6,943 nucleotides of DNA from assembly GCA_029879945.1 (NCBI GenBank), contig JAOUPJ010000198.1, positions 1 to 6,943 of the forward strand, written 5' to 3'. This document shows, piece by piece, positions 1 to 5,930 of this stretch (positions are counted from its first letter, which is position 1; every line of letters begins with the position of its first letter). Both the position numbers and the translations under genes were made by a program. The stretch comes from Gammaproteobacteria bacterium. GTDB lineage: Bacteria > Pseudomonadota > Gammaproteobacteria > S012-40. Below the pieces are notes generated by a model. That model was not told where the DNA came from, did no database searches, and worked only from the letters and a program-made list of their open reading frames with translations.

Positions 1-294
1 GCTGTACTCACTCAGCATGGGCAGGCAGGTGTTATAGGCGTTTCTCAATTCATCGGAGTTGACCACCGAATTCATATGACTCACTGGTGACCAGGCTCTG
101 CCCAGGCGCTCATCCATTTCTTCCAGTGGCTGAACCAGGTTTTCCCAGGTAAACACTGTATTCTGTTCCAGTAATTGTTTGATTTGCGCCCTGGATTCAC
201 TCAGTATCTTTTCGACGGCGGGAACGGCGTGTTCAGCCGAAATGCGGGAAAACGGGGGCAAGCCTTTATATTCAAGTAAGGGATTGTTGTTCAT
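1..294 (-). CDS. prlC: Oligopeptidase A (M3 family metallopeptidase), N-terminal part only
   Basis: These are the first 98 codons of a gene read leftwards from an ATG at 294-292; the rest lies outside the window. The N-terminus (MNNNPLLEYKGLPPFSRI) and the stretch around residues 49-75, with TWENL, QPLEEMDERLGR and SPVSHMNSV, closely match oligopeptidase A as I remember it from E. coli. That enzyme is a cytoplasmic zinc oligopeptidase that degrades short peptides, including cleaved signal peptides. The HExxH zinc site lies far downstream and cannot be checked here. The alternative within M3 is dipeptidyl carboxypeptidase (Dcp), but the N-terminal match favours PrlC. The Shine-Dalgarno sequence before the ATG is weak (AGAG). 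The gene is divergent from gor across 100 bases. Confidence 0.9.
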   Translation of the reverse strand, partial: MNNNPLLEYKGLPPFSRISAEHAVPAVEKILSESRAQIKQLLEQNTVFTWENLVQPLEEMDERLGRAWSPVSHMNSVVNSDELRNAYNTCLPMLSEYS

Positions 295-394
295 GGCGTC
301 TCTGGTCAGTATGATCGTAGATTCGTTCATACTCTACCATGAGTCGATTTGTTCGACCAAACTCGGACATAAACCCCACTGTAAAAGGGAAATA
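295..394. promoter_or_regulatory. Divergent prlC/gor control region
   Basis: These 100 bases separate two divergent starts, so they should hold promoters for both genes. For prlC, a sigma70-like pair on the minus strand is possible: TTGGTC (complement of 355-360), an 18-base spacer, then TAGAGT (complement of 331-336). I see no convincing promoter for gor. The region also holds a short inverted repeat, GTCGA-TTTGT-TCGAC (343-357), and nested around it GAGT (341-344) and ACTC (361-364). A near-direct repeat, GATTCGTTC (320-328) and GATTTGTTC (346-354), is spaced 26 bases apart. I could not fit an OxyR-type ATAG/CTAT pattern. The region's role is inferred from gene orientation; the individual elements are weak. 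Confidence 0.4.
383..390 (+). promoter_or_regulatory. Ribosome binding site that fixes the gor start
   Basis: The purine run AAAAGGGA ends four bases before the ATG at 395. It favours this codon over the in-frame upstream ATGs starting at 179, which would add 72 residues with no counterpart in glutathione reductases and would overlap prlC on the other strand. Confidence 0.6.
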
Positions 395-1744
395 ATGACA
401 AAACACTATGAGCTAATCGCTATCGGGGCTGGAAGTGGGGGACTTTCGGTCGCCGAACGAGCGGCCGAGTACGGTAAACGTTGCGCGATCATCGAAGGGG
501 ATGCGCTGGGTGGAACTTGCGTAAATCGTGGTTGTGTTCCCAAGAAAATAATGTGGAATGGTGCCCACATCGCACACGCACTCGACGATGCCCCTGCCTA
601 TGGCTTTACGATAGAGCGCAATGGATTTGATTGGCGAACCTTGATAAAGGCCCGAGACACTTATGTTCACAACGTGAACTCTTGGTATACGGCTTATCTG
701 GCGGAAAAAAAAATAGATGTAATTACGGGCTGGGGAAAGTTTGTTTCCAATAAAGAACTGGAAGTGGCCGGCGAAACTTACACAGCCGATCATGTGGTGA
801 TTTCGACGGGTGGCAGGCCGGTGGTCCCAGATATACCCGGTGCCGAGTATGGCATTACATCCGATGATTTTTTCCTATTGAAAGAGCAGCCGAAAAAAGT
901 GGCAATCATTGGTGCAGGGTATATCGCCGTGGAATTGGCGGGTGTGTTAAAGAGCCTGGGAAGTGATGTAACCTTAGTGCTTAGGCGTGATCGTTTACTG
1001 GCGCGATTTGATTCCATGCTCAGCGCTTCGCTGTATGAGGTGATGTCTGCGGAAGGAATCAAGTTTCTTTCCAATTGCTCCCTCGCCGAAATCAAAAAGA
1101 AGGAAGACGGAGAGTTGGTTCTGATTGAGGCAAAGGGGGCCACCAGCGATACCTTTGATACCGTGATCTGGGCAGCCGGACGCGAGCCCGTCACAGACAA
1201 TCTAAATCTACACGCTACCGATATAAAGTATCTGGAGAATGGTGAAATTCCCAGTGATGAATATGAGAACACCAATGTGCAGGGCGTGTATGCGCTGGGA
1301 GACATCACAGGCAAGGCCGCGTTGACGCCAGTCGCTATTGCTGCCGGTCGCCGTTTGGCAGATAGATTATTTAATGGTCAATCAGATAGAAAAGTGGACT
1401 ATAGTTGTATCCCCACGGTGGTGTTTACGCATCCACCCATCGGCACGGTGGGCCTGAGTGAAGAGGCCGCACGTCAGCAATATGCAGATCGTGTTAAGGT
1501 CTATACATCGAGTTTTACCCCTATGGCCCACTCCTTTACTCAACGGCAGCACCAGACGCGCATGAAGCTGGTTACCGTGGGGGAGGAAGAAAAGCTCGTG
1601 GGTTGTCATATGATTGGTGACTCGGTAGATGAAATGTTACAAGGTTTTGCGGTGGCGGTACGAATGGGCGCCAGAAAGCGAGATCTTGATGATACAATCG
1701 CAATCCACCCCACTAGTGCTGAAGAGCTAGTGACCATGCGTTAA
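395..1744 (+). CDS. gor: Glutathione-disulfide reductase
   Basis: A cytoplasmic FAD flavoenzyme that reduces glutathione disulfide to GSH with NADPH. The protein is 449 aa (E. coli Gor is 450). The FAD-binding GAGSGG motif lies at 11-16. The redox-active disulfide is C42/C47 in GGTCVNRGCVPKK, with Arg between the cysteines as in the plant/cyanobacterial-type CVIRGC rather than E. coli CVNVGC. The NADPH-binding GAGYIAVELAG is at 173-183, with R197 for the 2'-phosphate; the second usual Arg aligns with A203, though R204 is next to it. LGDITG (301-306) is the second FAD motif. The dimer-interface HPTSAEE (438-444) supplies the catalytic His438 and Glu443. The frame is open upstream to 179, but that extension overlaps prlC and has no family match. 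The ATG at 395 follows AAAAGGGA and gives the standard N-terminus. yrdA follows in the same direction. Confidence 0.96.
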   Translation: MTKHYELIAIGAGSGGLSVAERAAEYGKRCAIIEGDALGGTCVNRGCVPKKIMWNGAHIAHALDDAPAYGFTIERNGFDWRTLIKARDTYVHNVNSWYTAYLAEKKIDVITGWGKFVSNKELEVAGETYTADHVVISTGGRPVVPDIPGAEYGITSDDFFLLKEQPKKVAIIGAGYIAVELAGVLKSLGSDVTLVLRRDRLLARFDSMLSASLYEVMSAEGIKFLSNCSLAEIKKKEDGELVLIEAKGATSDTFDTVIWAAGREPVTDNLNLHATDIKYLENGEIPSDEYENTNVQGVYALGDITGKAALTPVAIAAGRRLADRLFNGQSDRKVDYSCIPTVVFTHPPIGTVGLSEEAARQQYADRVKVYTSSFTPMAHSFTQRQHQTRMKLVTVGEEEKLVGCHMIGDSVDEMLQGFAVAVRMGARKRDLDDTIAIHPTSAEELVTMR

Positions 1745-1757
1745 GCGGAGAGGATGA

Positions 1758-2294
1758 ATGGCAATCAGAAAGTTTTTGCACCATGTACCAAAAGTCGATG
1801 AGACGAGCTATGTGGACGAAATGGCCTTGGTGTTGGGGCAGGTCACAATAGGAAAGGATAGCTCTATCTGGCCTATGACAGCCGTGCGGGGCGATGTGCA
1901 TCGCATCGAAATCGGTGCCCGGACCAATATTCAGGATGGCTCGATCTTGCACGTAACCGCAGACAATGATTTCAATCCAGGCGGATATCCTCTGATTATA
2001 GGGGACGAGGTCACCGTAGGGCATGGCGTGGTATTGCATGCTTGCACAGTGGGTAACCGATGTTTAGTGGGGATGGGGGCGACGGTATTGGACGGTGCCC
2101 GGATGCAGGATGGGTCTATGGTCGCTGCCGGGAGTCTGGTTCCACCAGGGAAAGTGGTGGAGACTGGTTATCTGTGGATGGGAAGCCCGGTGAGAAAGGT
2201 GCGACCACTTACCGACAAAGAAATGGCCTATTTAGAGTATTCGGCGCAGCATTACGTCAATCTCAAGAATGAGCACCTGTCTGGAATGGGCTGA
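1758..2294 (+). CDS. yrdA: Gamma-carbonic anhydrase family hexapeptide-repeat protein (YrdA type)
   Basis: A 178-aa left-handed beta-helix protein of the gamma-carbonic anhydrase/YrdA/PaaY group. Hexapeptide repeats run from about residue 22 to 145 (for example VTIGKDSSIW, IEIGARTNIQDGS, PLIIGDEVTVGHG, VLDGARMQDGSMVAAGSLV). The three zinc ligands of the family are in place: H65, H89 and H94, with the usual ligand context LHVT and VGHGVVLHAC. R44, D46, Q59 and D61, conserved around the trimer-interface metal site, are also present. A C-terminal helix (about 150-172) packs on the beta-helix in relatives. Carbonic anhydrase activity has been shown for only some members, so the reaction here is uncertain. 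The start follows a strong GGAGAGG (1747-1753). The gap to gor is 13 bases, so the two are probably co-transcribed. Confidence 0.92.
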   Translation: MAIRKFLHHVPKVDETSYVDEMALVLGQVTIGKDSSIWPMTAVRGDVHRIEIGARTNIQDGSILHVTADNDFNPGGYPLIIGDEVTVGHGVVLHACTVGNRCLVGMGATVLDGARMQDGSMVAAGSLVPPGKVVETGYLWMGSPVRKVRPLTDKEMAYLEYSAQHYVNLKNEHLSGMG

Positions 2295-2309
2295 GCCTTA
2301 CTGTATAGT
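2281..2309 (+). promoter_or_regulatory. Possible sigma70-like promoter for the SH3-protein gene
   Basis: TATAGT (2304-2309, five of six matches to the -10 consensus) lies 17 bases after CTGGAA (2281-2286, a poor -35). It overlaps the end of yrdA. The same arrangement, CTGGTA, 17 bases, TATAGT, occurs just after the next gene at 3052-3080, which is the main reason to list it. The predicted transcript would start near 2316 and have a leader of about 90 bases. Confidence 0.3.
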
Positions 2310-2324
2310 GAGTATTGGCTCACT
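2307..2324. repeat. Hairpin-forming inverted repeat after yrdA
   Basis: AGTGAG (2307-2312) and CTCACT (2319-2324) are perfect six-base complements around a six-base loop, with G-T wobble pairs possible on either side. No T-run follows (GGTATCTAATTC), so it is not a standard intrinsic terminator. It could be a weak terminator or 3'-end stabiliser for gor-yrdA, an operator just downstream of the proposed -10, or chance. Confidence 0.35.
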
Positions 2325-2335
2325 GGTATCTAATT

Positions 2336-2355
2336 CGCATTGTTGTCAAAATGCG
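2336..2355. repeat. Second hairpin-forming inverted repeat in the yrdA to SH3-gene gap
   Basis: CGCATT (2336-2341) and AATGCG (2350-2355) are perfect complements around an eight-base loop, GTTGTCAA. No T-run follows. If the promoter at 2281-2309 is real, this would fold in the 5' leader of the SH3-protein mRNA. Confidence 0.3.
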
Positions 2356-2407
2356 TCTACCGAGACACGAAGATGAATCGCCATGCTTATGAAAGGACTC
2401 TAGGCGA

Positions 2408-3058
2408 ATGAAATATATATGCTTACTCTTTTTACTGCTTGCCAGTTCTGTCACCATGGCGGACACACGCTATGTTTTGGATCAGCTACTAATCTCTATG
2501 CGGGACGGACCCGACGCCGAAGCCCAGTCGATCAAAACCTTGCGTACGGGCGATGTGTTTGAAGTGCTTGAGGAGCAGGATGACCAACTGCATATTAAAT
2601 TACCCGATGGCACAGAGGGCTGGGTCAGAACAAAATATACCTCGCAAAGCCCGCCTGCTTCGATGGCCTTGGCAGATTTACAACAAAAATTTGACCGTGT
2701 TCAGGCCGCAAACACTGAGCTTAAGTCTCAGCTAGCCCAAATAAAGGACGAGCTGGGAGATATGAGTAAGACAAAAAATCAATTAGAACGTCAGAGTTCC
2801 AAGGCTTCCAAAGATCTGGAGCGACTGAGTAAAGTGGCCGCCAAACCCCTGGAGCTGGAACAGCTCAACCAGGAATTGATTACACAAAACGAGAAACTTA
2901 CCTCAGAAAACGATTTACTCAAGAGTGAGATTGGCGAAGTCAGTCAGGAAGCGAATCGTGGTTGGTTTATGGCTGGGGCGGGTGTAGTGGTGTTGGGTCT
3001 TGCGATAGGCCTAATCATTCCGCGCATACGCTGGAGACGTCGTTCCAGTTACTGGTAG
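2408..3058 (+). CDS. YgiM-like SH3-domain protein with coiled coil and C-terminal membrane anchor
   Basis: A 216-aa protein with the order typical of the YgiM-type SH3 family (TIGR04211, from memory). A signal peptide covers about residues 1-18, with likely cleavage after VTMA. A bacterial SH3 domain covers about 20-78, with a conserved LISMRDGP start and GTEGWVRTKY end. A long charged coiled coil runs about 87-182 (QLAQIKDELGDM, LEQLNQELITQNEKL). One membrane helix lies about 187-205, followed by an Arg-rich tail, RIRWRRRSSYW. This predicts an envelope protein with the SH3 domain and coiled coil on the periplasmic side and the basic tail in the cytoplasm. Function is not established; SH3b domains often bind cell-wall peptides. 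In E. coli ygiM sits beside cca, whereas here it precedes aroE. AAAGGA (2392-2397) is the likely ribosome site, ten bases before the ATG. Confidence 0.85.
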   Translation: MKYICLLFLLLASSVTMADTRYVLDQLLISMRDGPDAEAQSIKTLRTGDVFEVLEEQDDQLHIKLPDGTEGWVRTKYTSQSPPASMALADLQQKFDRVQAANTELKSQLAQIKDELGDMSKTKNQLERQSSKASKDLERLSKVAAKPLELEQLNQELITQNEKLTSENDLLKSEIGEVSQEANRGWFMAGAGVVVLGLAIGLIIPRIRWRRRSSYW

Positions 3059-3080
3059 TGTGTAAACAATAGTGTATAGT
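3052..3080 (+). promoter_or_regulatory. Possible sigma70-like promoter for aroE
   Basis: TATAGT (3075-3080) lies 17 bases after CTGGTA (3052-3057), overlapping the 3' end of the SH3-protein gene. The surrounding TGTATAGT octamer is identical to the one at 2302-2309. The expected start near 3087 leaves a leader of about 60 bases. That leader contains a five-base inverted repeat, AGTGG (3101-3105) and CCACT (3116-3120). The -35 match is poor, so this rests on the -10 and on the parallel with the upstream element. Confidence 0.3.
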
Positions 3081-3146
3081 ACTGGACAGCCGTGAATTAG
3101 AGTGGCAAATTAAACCCACTATTACATATTAATCCTAAGGCTGTTT

Positions 3147-3968
3147 ATGGACTTGTATGCGGTGATGGGCAATCCCGTCAGCCACAGTAAATCCCCGCTC
3201 ATTCATCATCTTTTTGCACAGCAAACTTCTCAGGCCATGTCTTATACTTCCTTACAGGTAAGTATTGGCGGGTTTGTGCAGGCGGTGGACAAGTTTTTCG
3301 CAGAAGGGGGAAGCGGACTCAATATTACTGTCCCTTTCAAGCGTGAAGCATGGAGTATTTGCGCACAACTTAGTTTGCGCGCCCAAAATGCAGGCGCAGT
3401 TAACACCTTGGGGTTAACCGATGCAGGTGAGTACTGGGGTGACAATACAGATGGCGTGGGGCTTGTTCGAGATATTCAAGACAACTTGGGCGTTTCCCTA
3501 CGCGCAAAGCGCATTCTGATTTTAGGGGCCGGGGGAGCAGTGCGTGGTGTATTGGAGCCCATGTTGATGCAGGAGCCGGAACGCATTGTAGTGGCCAATC
3601 GAACCGAATCCAAGGCGATGGAATTGGCAGATCATTTTTCCCGGCTGGGTGATGTTCGAGGGATAGGCTTGGCCGATCCGCTACTCAAGCAGCCCTTTGA
3701 TATCGTGATCAATGGTACAGCAGCAAGTCTTTCCGGTGAGTTACCCGAAGTGAGCACCGCCTGTGTGGTGGATAGTTTTTGCTATGACATGATGTATGGG
3801 AGCAAGCCCACCACCTTCATGCGTTGGGCCATGGACGGAGGTGCGCAAGCCGTGAGTGACGGGTTGGGTATGTTGGTCGAACAGGCTGCCGAAGCCTTCT
3901 TTTTATGGCGCAAGGTTCGCCCGACCACTGCCAATGTAATTACGACGGTGCGTTCACAATTACTATAG
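3147..3968 (+). CDS. aroE: Shikimate dehydrogenase (NADP+)
   Basis: Catalyses reversible NADPH-dependent reduction of 3-dehydroshikimate to shikimate, the fourth step of aromatic amino acid and chorismate synthesis, in the cytoplasm. The protein is 273 aa (E. coli 272) and nearly colinear with the family. Substrate-binding SHSKSP is at 12-17. NITVPFK (59-65) carries the catalytic Lys65. AGAVNTL is at 82-88, and DNTDG (99-103) carries catalytic Asp102. The NADP-binding GAGGAVRGVL is at 127-136, with NRT (151-153) contacting the 2'-phosphate as expected for AroE rather than NAD-linked YdiB. NGTAASL (189-195) and DGLGMLVEQAAEAFFLW (238-254) complete the set. AAGG (3137-3140) lies six bases before the ATG. 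The stop overlaps the stop of the convergent methyltransferase gene. Confidence 0.97.
   Translation: MDLYAVMGNPVSHSKSPLIHHLFAQQTSQAMSYTSLQVSIGGFVQAVDKFFAEGGSGLNITVPFKREAWSICAQLSLRAQNAGAVNTLGLTDAGEYWGDNTDGVGLVRDIQDNLGVSLRAKRILILGAGGAVRGVLEPMLMQEPERIVVANRTESKAMELADHFSRLGDVRGIGLADPLLKQPFDIVINGTAASLSGELPEVSTACVVDSFCYDMMYGSKPTTFMRWAMDGGAQAVSDGLGMLVEQAAEAFFLWRKVRPTTANVITTVRSQLL
3963..3968. other. Shared palindromic stop region of two convergent genes
   Basis: The six bases CTATAG equal their own reverse complement. Read rightwards they are the last Leu codon and TAG stop of aroE; read leftwards they are the last Leu codon and TAG stop of the methyltransferase gene. The two genes therefore end in the same CTA-TAG and overlap by six bases. 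There is no room for a terminator between them. Confidence 0.95.
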
Positions 3969-5129
3969 ACGCATGCGCTGATCAAAGTGTGTAAAGGCAG
4001 ATAAGCCTTCTTCAAACTCTTTTCCCAATGCGATCACCTTGAAACTCTCGCCCATATCGCTAGGCATGAGTAGTTTTTTGGCGTTTGAAATTTCATTTAG
4101 TTCAGCCGGATCGATAGTGTCTTGTGCGATGTATTGCTCGATTCCTGCGCCCAGGAGAAAGCCCGCCTGATGGGCAAAGCCCAACACATCCAGATCATTT
4201 TCCACCGCCAATTCGGCCACTAGCGTAAAATCCACATGGGCCGTGATGTCCTGCTGTCCCGGGAGCCAAAGTGCATCATCATGCGTGCGATGTCGGTAGT
4301 GGCAAGCCAGGGTGCCCATGTGTCTGTCGGGTCTAAAGAGTTCCTGTCTGGGATAACCGTAATCAACAAGCAAAACCACTCCTTGCTTCATCTGACGCGC
4401 CAGTGCCCTCATCCAGTTTTTCAGTGATAAACAGACCTCGAAGTGATAGCCCTTTGGCAGCTGAGGGACGAGTTCCTGATAGTGCTCCTGAATGAAATTA
4501 TTTAGCTCGCCTTCCATCACCGGGCGAGTCTTCCACTGCGGTGTGTCTGTTTCAATCGAAACGACGAGTTCCAGCAGTTCCTCGTCTTTTAACAGACGAA
4601 AGACCGGTAAAGCATCCAGAATCTCATTGCCAACGACAACGCCGATAAAGTTTTTCGGCAGTTCTTCAACCCATACCACCCTTTCCAGCAAATGCGGAGC
4701 GCGTTCCCCGATGGTCTCGGCTTGTCGTTTGCGTAAAATAGCGCTGATCTCGATTATGAAATAGTTTTGCGGGATCTGTTCATGCTTTTCCAATGTCAAG
4801 AGGATATCGGCAGCCATGGTTCCAGAGCCGCCGCCAAATTCTGCTACCGATGCCTGGTCCAGATGGGATAAGACTTCTGCGATCGGGTTTGCCAGGGTCT
4901 TGGAAAAGATGTCGGTCAATTCCGGCGCGGTTACAAAATCCCCTGATTCACCGAATATGTCTTTTCGCCCCGAGTAATACCCCAGCTCTGCTGTGTACAA
5001 GGCATTGGCCATGAACTCGGCAAAGCTCAAAATCCCCTGCGGGTACTCCTGGCGTAGTTTAGCCAATAGCTTGGCGCTGTTTTCCTGCTCTTTTGGGGTC
5101 GCTTCGGGGAGTGCTAGAGGCGTTTTCAT
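3963..5129 (-). CDS. SAM-dependent methyltransferase, MidA/NDUFAF7 family (COG1565, DUF185)
   Basis: A 388-aa protein of the family whose mitochondrial member NDUFAF7 methylates an arginine of the complex I subunit NDUFS2. The bacterial substrate is not known to me. Family landmarks in order: FAEFMANALYTAELGYY (36-52) and GDFVTAPEL (63-71); the SAM-binding glycine motif EFGGGSGTMAADIL (97-110); IIEIS (125-129), at the acidic position that binds the SAM ribose; GNEILDALPV (167-176); VDYGYP (255-260); GTLACHYRHR (272-281) and PGQQDITAHVDFT (290-302). Length and motif order fit an intact gene. The ATG at 5129 gives a plausible N-terminus but has no clear Shine-Dalgarno sequence. It converges on aroE with a six-base overlap and diverges from the pteridine reductase across 43 bases. 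Confidence 0.9.
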   Translation of the reverse strand: MKTPLALPEATPKEQENSAKLLAKLRQEYPQGILSFAEFMANALYTAELGYYSGRKDIFGESGDFVTAPELTDIFSKTLANPIAEVLSHLDQASVAEFGGGSGTMAADILLTLEKHEQIPQNYFIIEISAILRKRQAETIGERAPHLLERVVWVEELPKNFIGVVVGNEILDALPVFRLLKDEELLELVVSIETDTPQWKTRPVMEGELNNFIQEHYQELVPQLPKGYHFEVCLSLKNWMRALARQMKQGVVLLVDYGYPRQELFRPDRHMGTLACHYRHRTHDDALWLPGQQDITAHVDFTLVAELAVENDLDVLGFAHQAGFLLGAGIEQYIAQDTIDPAELNEISNAKKLLMPSDMGESFKVIALGKEFEEGLSAFTHFDQRMRL

Positions 5130-5172
5130 AGGAATTCTGTGCTATGTTCTCAGTTCACAAAGGATTAGGACC
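5130..5172. promoter_or_regulatory. Divergent control region between the methyltransferase and pteridine reductase genes
   Basis: Only 43 bases separate the two starts, so any promoters must overlap each other or lie within the coding ends. A possible -10 for the rightward gene is TATGTT (5143-5148), with no good -35. I see no convincing leftward promoter. The region also holds the ribosome site for the GTG start at 5173. Confidence 0.35.
5159..5164 (+). promoter_or_regulatory. Ribosome binding site supporting the GTG start of the pteridine reductase
   Basis: AAAGGA ends eight bases before the GTG at 5173, an ideal spacing. It supports starting there instead of at the in-frame ATGs upstream (4993 onward), which lie inside the opposite-strand methyltransferase gene and encode no family sequence. 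Confidence 0.65.
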
Positions 5173-5925
5173 GTGGAGCATAGTACAGATAGCCTTTCAA
5201 AAAAAGTCGCCCTGATAACAGGGGCCGCCCATCGCGTGGGGGCGGAGATCGCCCGTCATTTTCACGCCCTGGAAATGAATGTAGTCATCCACTATCGCCA
5301 TTCTGCCGAGGCGGCAGAATCACTGAAGGCGGAATTGGAAGCGCGGCGCGCAGACTCAGTATCGCTGGTGCAGGCCGCTCTGGACGAAACCGATGCCTTG
5401 CCCCAGTTGATTGAGCAGGCCCGCGCGGCCTGGGGGCGTCTGGACGTGCTGGTGAACAATGCCTCCAGTTTTTATCCCACACCTATGGGCCAGGCCACCC
5501 TGGAGCAATGGCAGGATCTGATGGCCAGCAATCTGGTGGCGCCTTTCTTTCTCACTCAGTCTGCTGCGCCTGAACTGGCAAAGAACAAAGGGGTGGTCAT
5601 CAATATCGTAGACATTCACGCCGATCGACCCTTGAAGGGTTATCCCATTTATTCGATCGCTAAGGCCGGTCTGGTCATGCTTACCAAGTCACTGGCTCGG
5701 GAGTTGGCACCGGAGGTGCGGGTCAATGCCGTGGCACCCGGCGCGATCCTGTGGCCGGAGGGGATGGAGCAAGAGGCCAAGGAGCTGGTCCTGGAGAGGA
5801 CTGCCCTGAAGCGTACGGGCTCACCGGAAGACATCGCCAAGGCAGTGGTGTATCTGGTGAGAGATGCACAATACACGACGGGACAAGTCCTGGCTGTGGA
5901 TGGTGGACGTACCTTGTCTAATTAA
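5173..5925 (+). CDS. Pteridine reductase, short-chain dehydrogenase (PTR1/FolM type)
   Basis: A 250-aa NADPH-dependent SDR predicted to reduce dihydropterins to tetrahydropterins, and perhaps dihydrofolate, in the cytoplasm. The cofactor motif is TGAAHRVG (16-23). HYRHS (40-44) resembles the NADPH-specific HYHRS of Leishmania PTR1, and NNASSF follows at 95-100. The active site is D147, Y160, K164. Asp in place of the usual SDR Ser, with 13- and 4-residue spacings to Tyr and Lys, is the signature of PTR1 and E. coli FolM. PEDIA (218-222) and TGQVLAVDGG (236-245) are the standard SDR tail. No ATG suits the N-terminus; the GTG at 5173 with its AAAGGA does. The DUF5946 gene follows after 5 bases, and folK lies beyond on the other strand, which fits a pterin role. 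A general 3-oxoacyl reductase is the less likely alternative. Confidence 0.88.
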   Translation: MEHSTDSLSKKVALITGAAHRVGAEIARHFHALEMNVVIHYRHSAEAAESLKAELEARRADSVSLVQAALDETDALPQLIEQARAAWGRLDVLVNNASSFYPTPMGQATLEQWQDLMASNLVAPFFLTQSAAPELAKNKGVVINIVDIHADRPLKGYPIYSIAKAGLVMLTKSLARELAPEVRVNAVAPGAILWPEGMEQEAKELVLERTALKRTGSPEDIAKAVVYLVRDAQYTTGQVLAVDGGRTLSN

Positions 5926-5930
5926 ATGAC

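Noticed and set aside
311..340. OxyR-type site upstream of gor
   Set aside because: GTAG and CTAC half-sites can be found, but the spacing and the ATAG/CTAT pattern of an OxyR operator do not fit.
179..394. In-frame N-terminal extension of gor by 72 residues
   Set aside because: It overlaps prlC on the opposite strand, has no resemblance to glutathione reductase N-termini, and the ATG at 395 has a ribosome site and the standard family start.
413..793. Long minus-strand open frames antisense to gor (413-793, 790-1314, 1382-1609)
   Set aside because: They lie wholly within gor, and their translations show no recognisable family or domain pattern.
2383..2403. Six-codon frame MLMKGL upstream of the SH3-protein gene
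   Set aside because: Too short, no ribosome site, and it ends before the real start without coupling; most likely chance.
4993..5172. In-frame ATG start of the pteridine reductase 60 residues upstream
   Set aside because: The extra segment lies within the opposite-strand methyltransferase coding region and is not family-like; the GTG at 5173 with AAAGGA fits.
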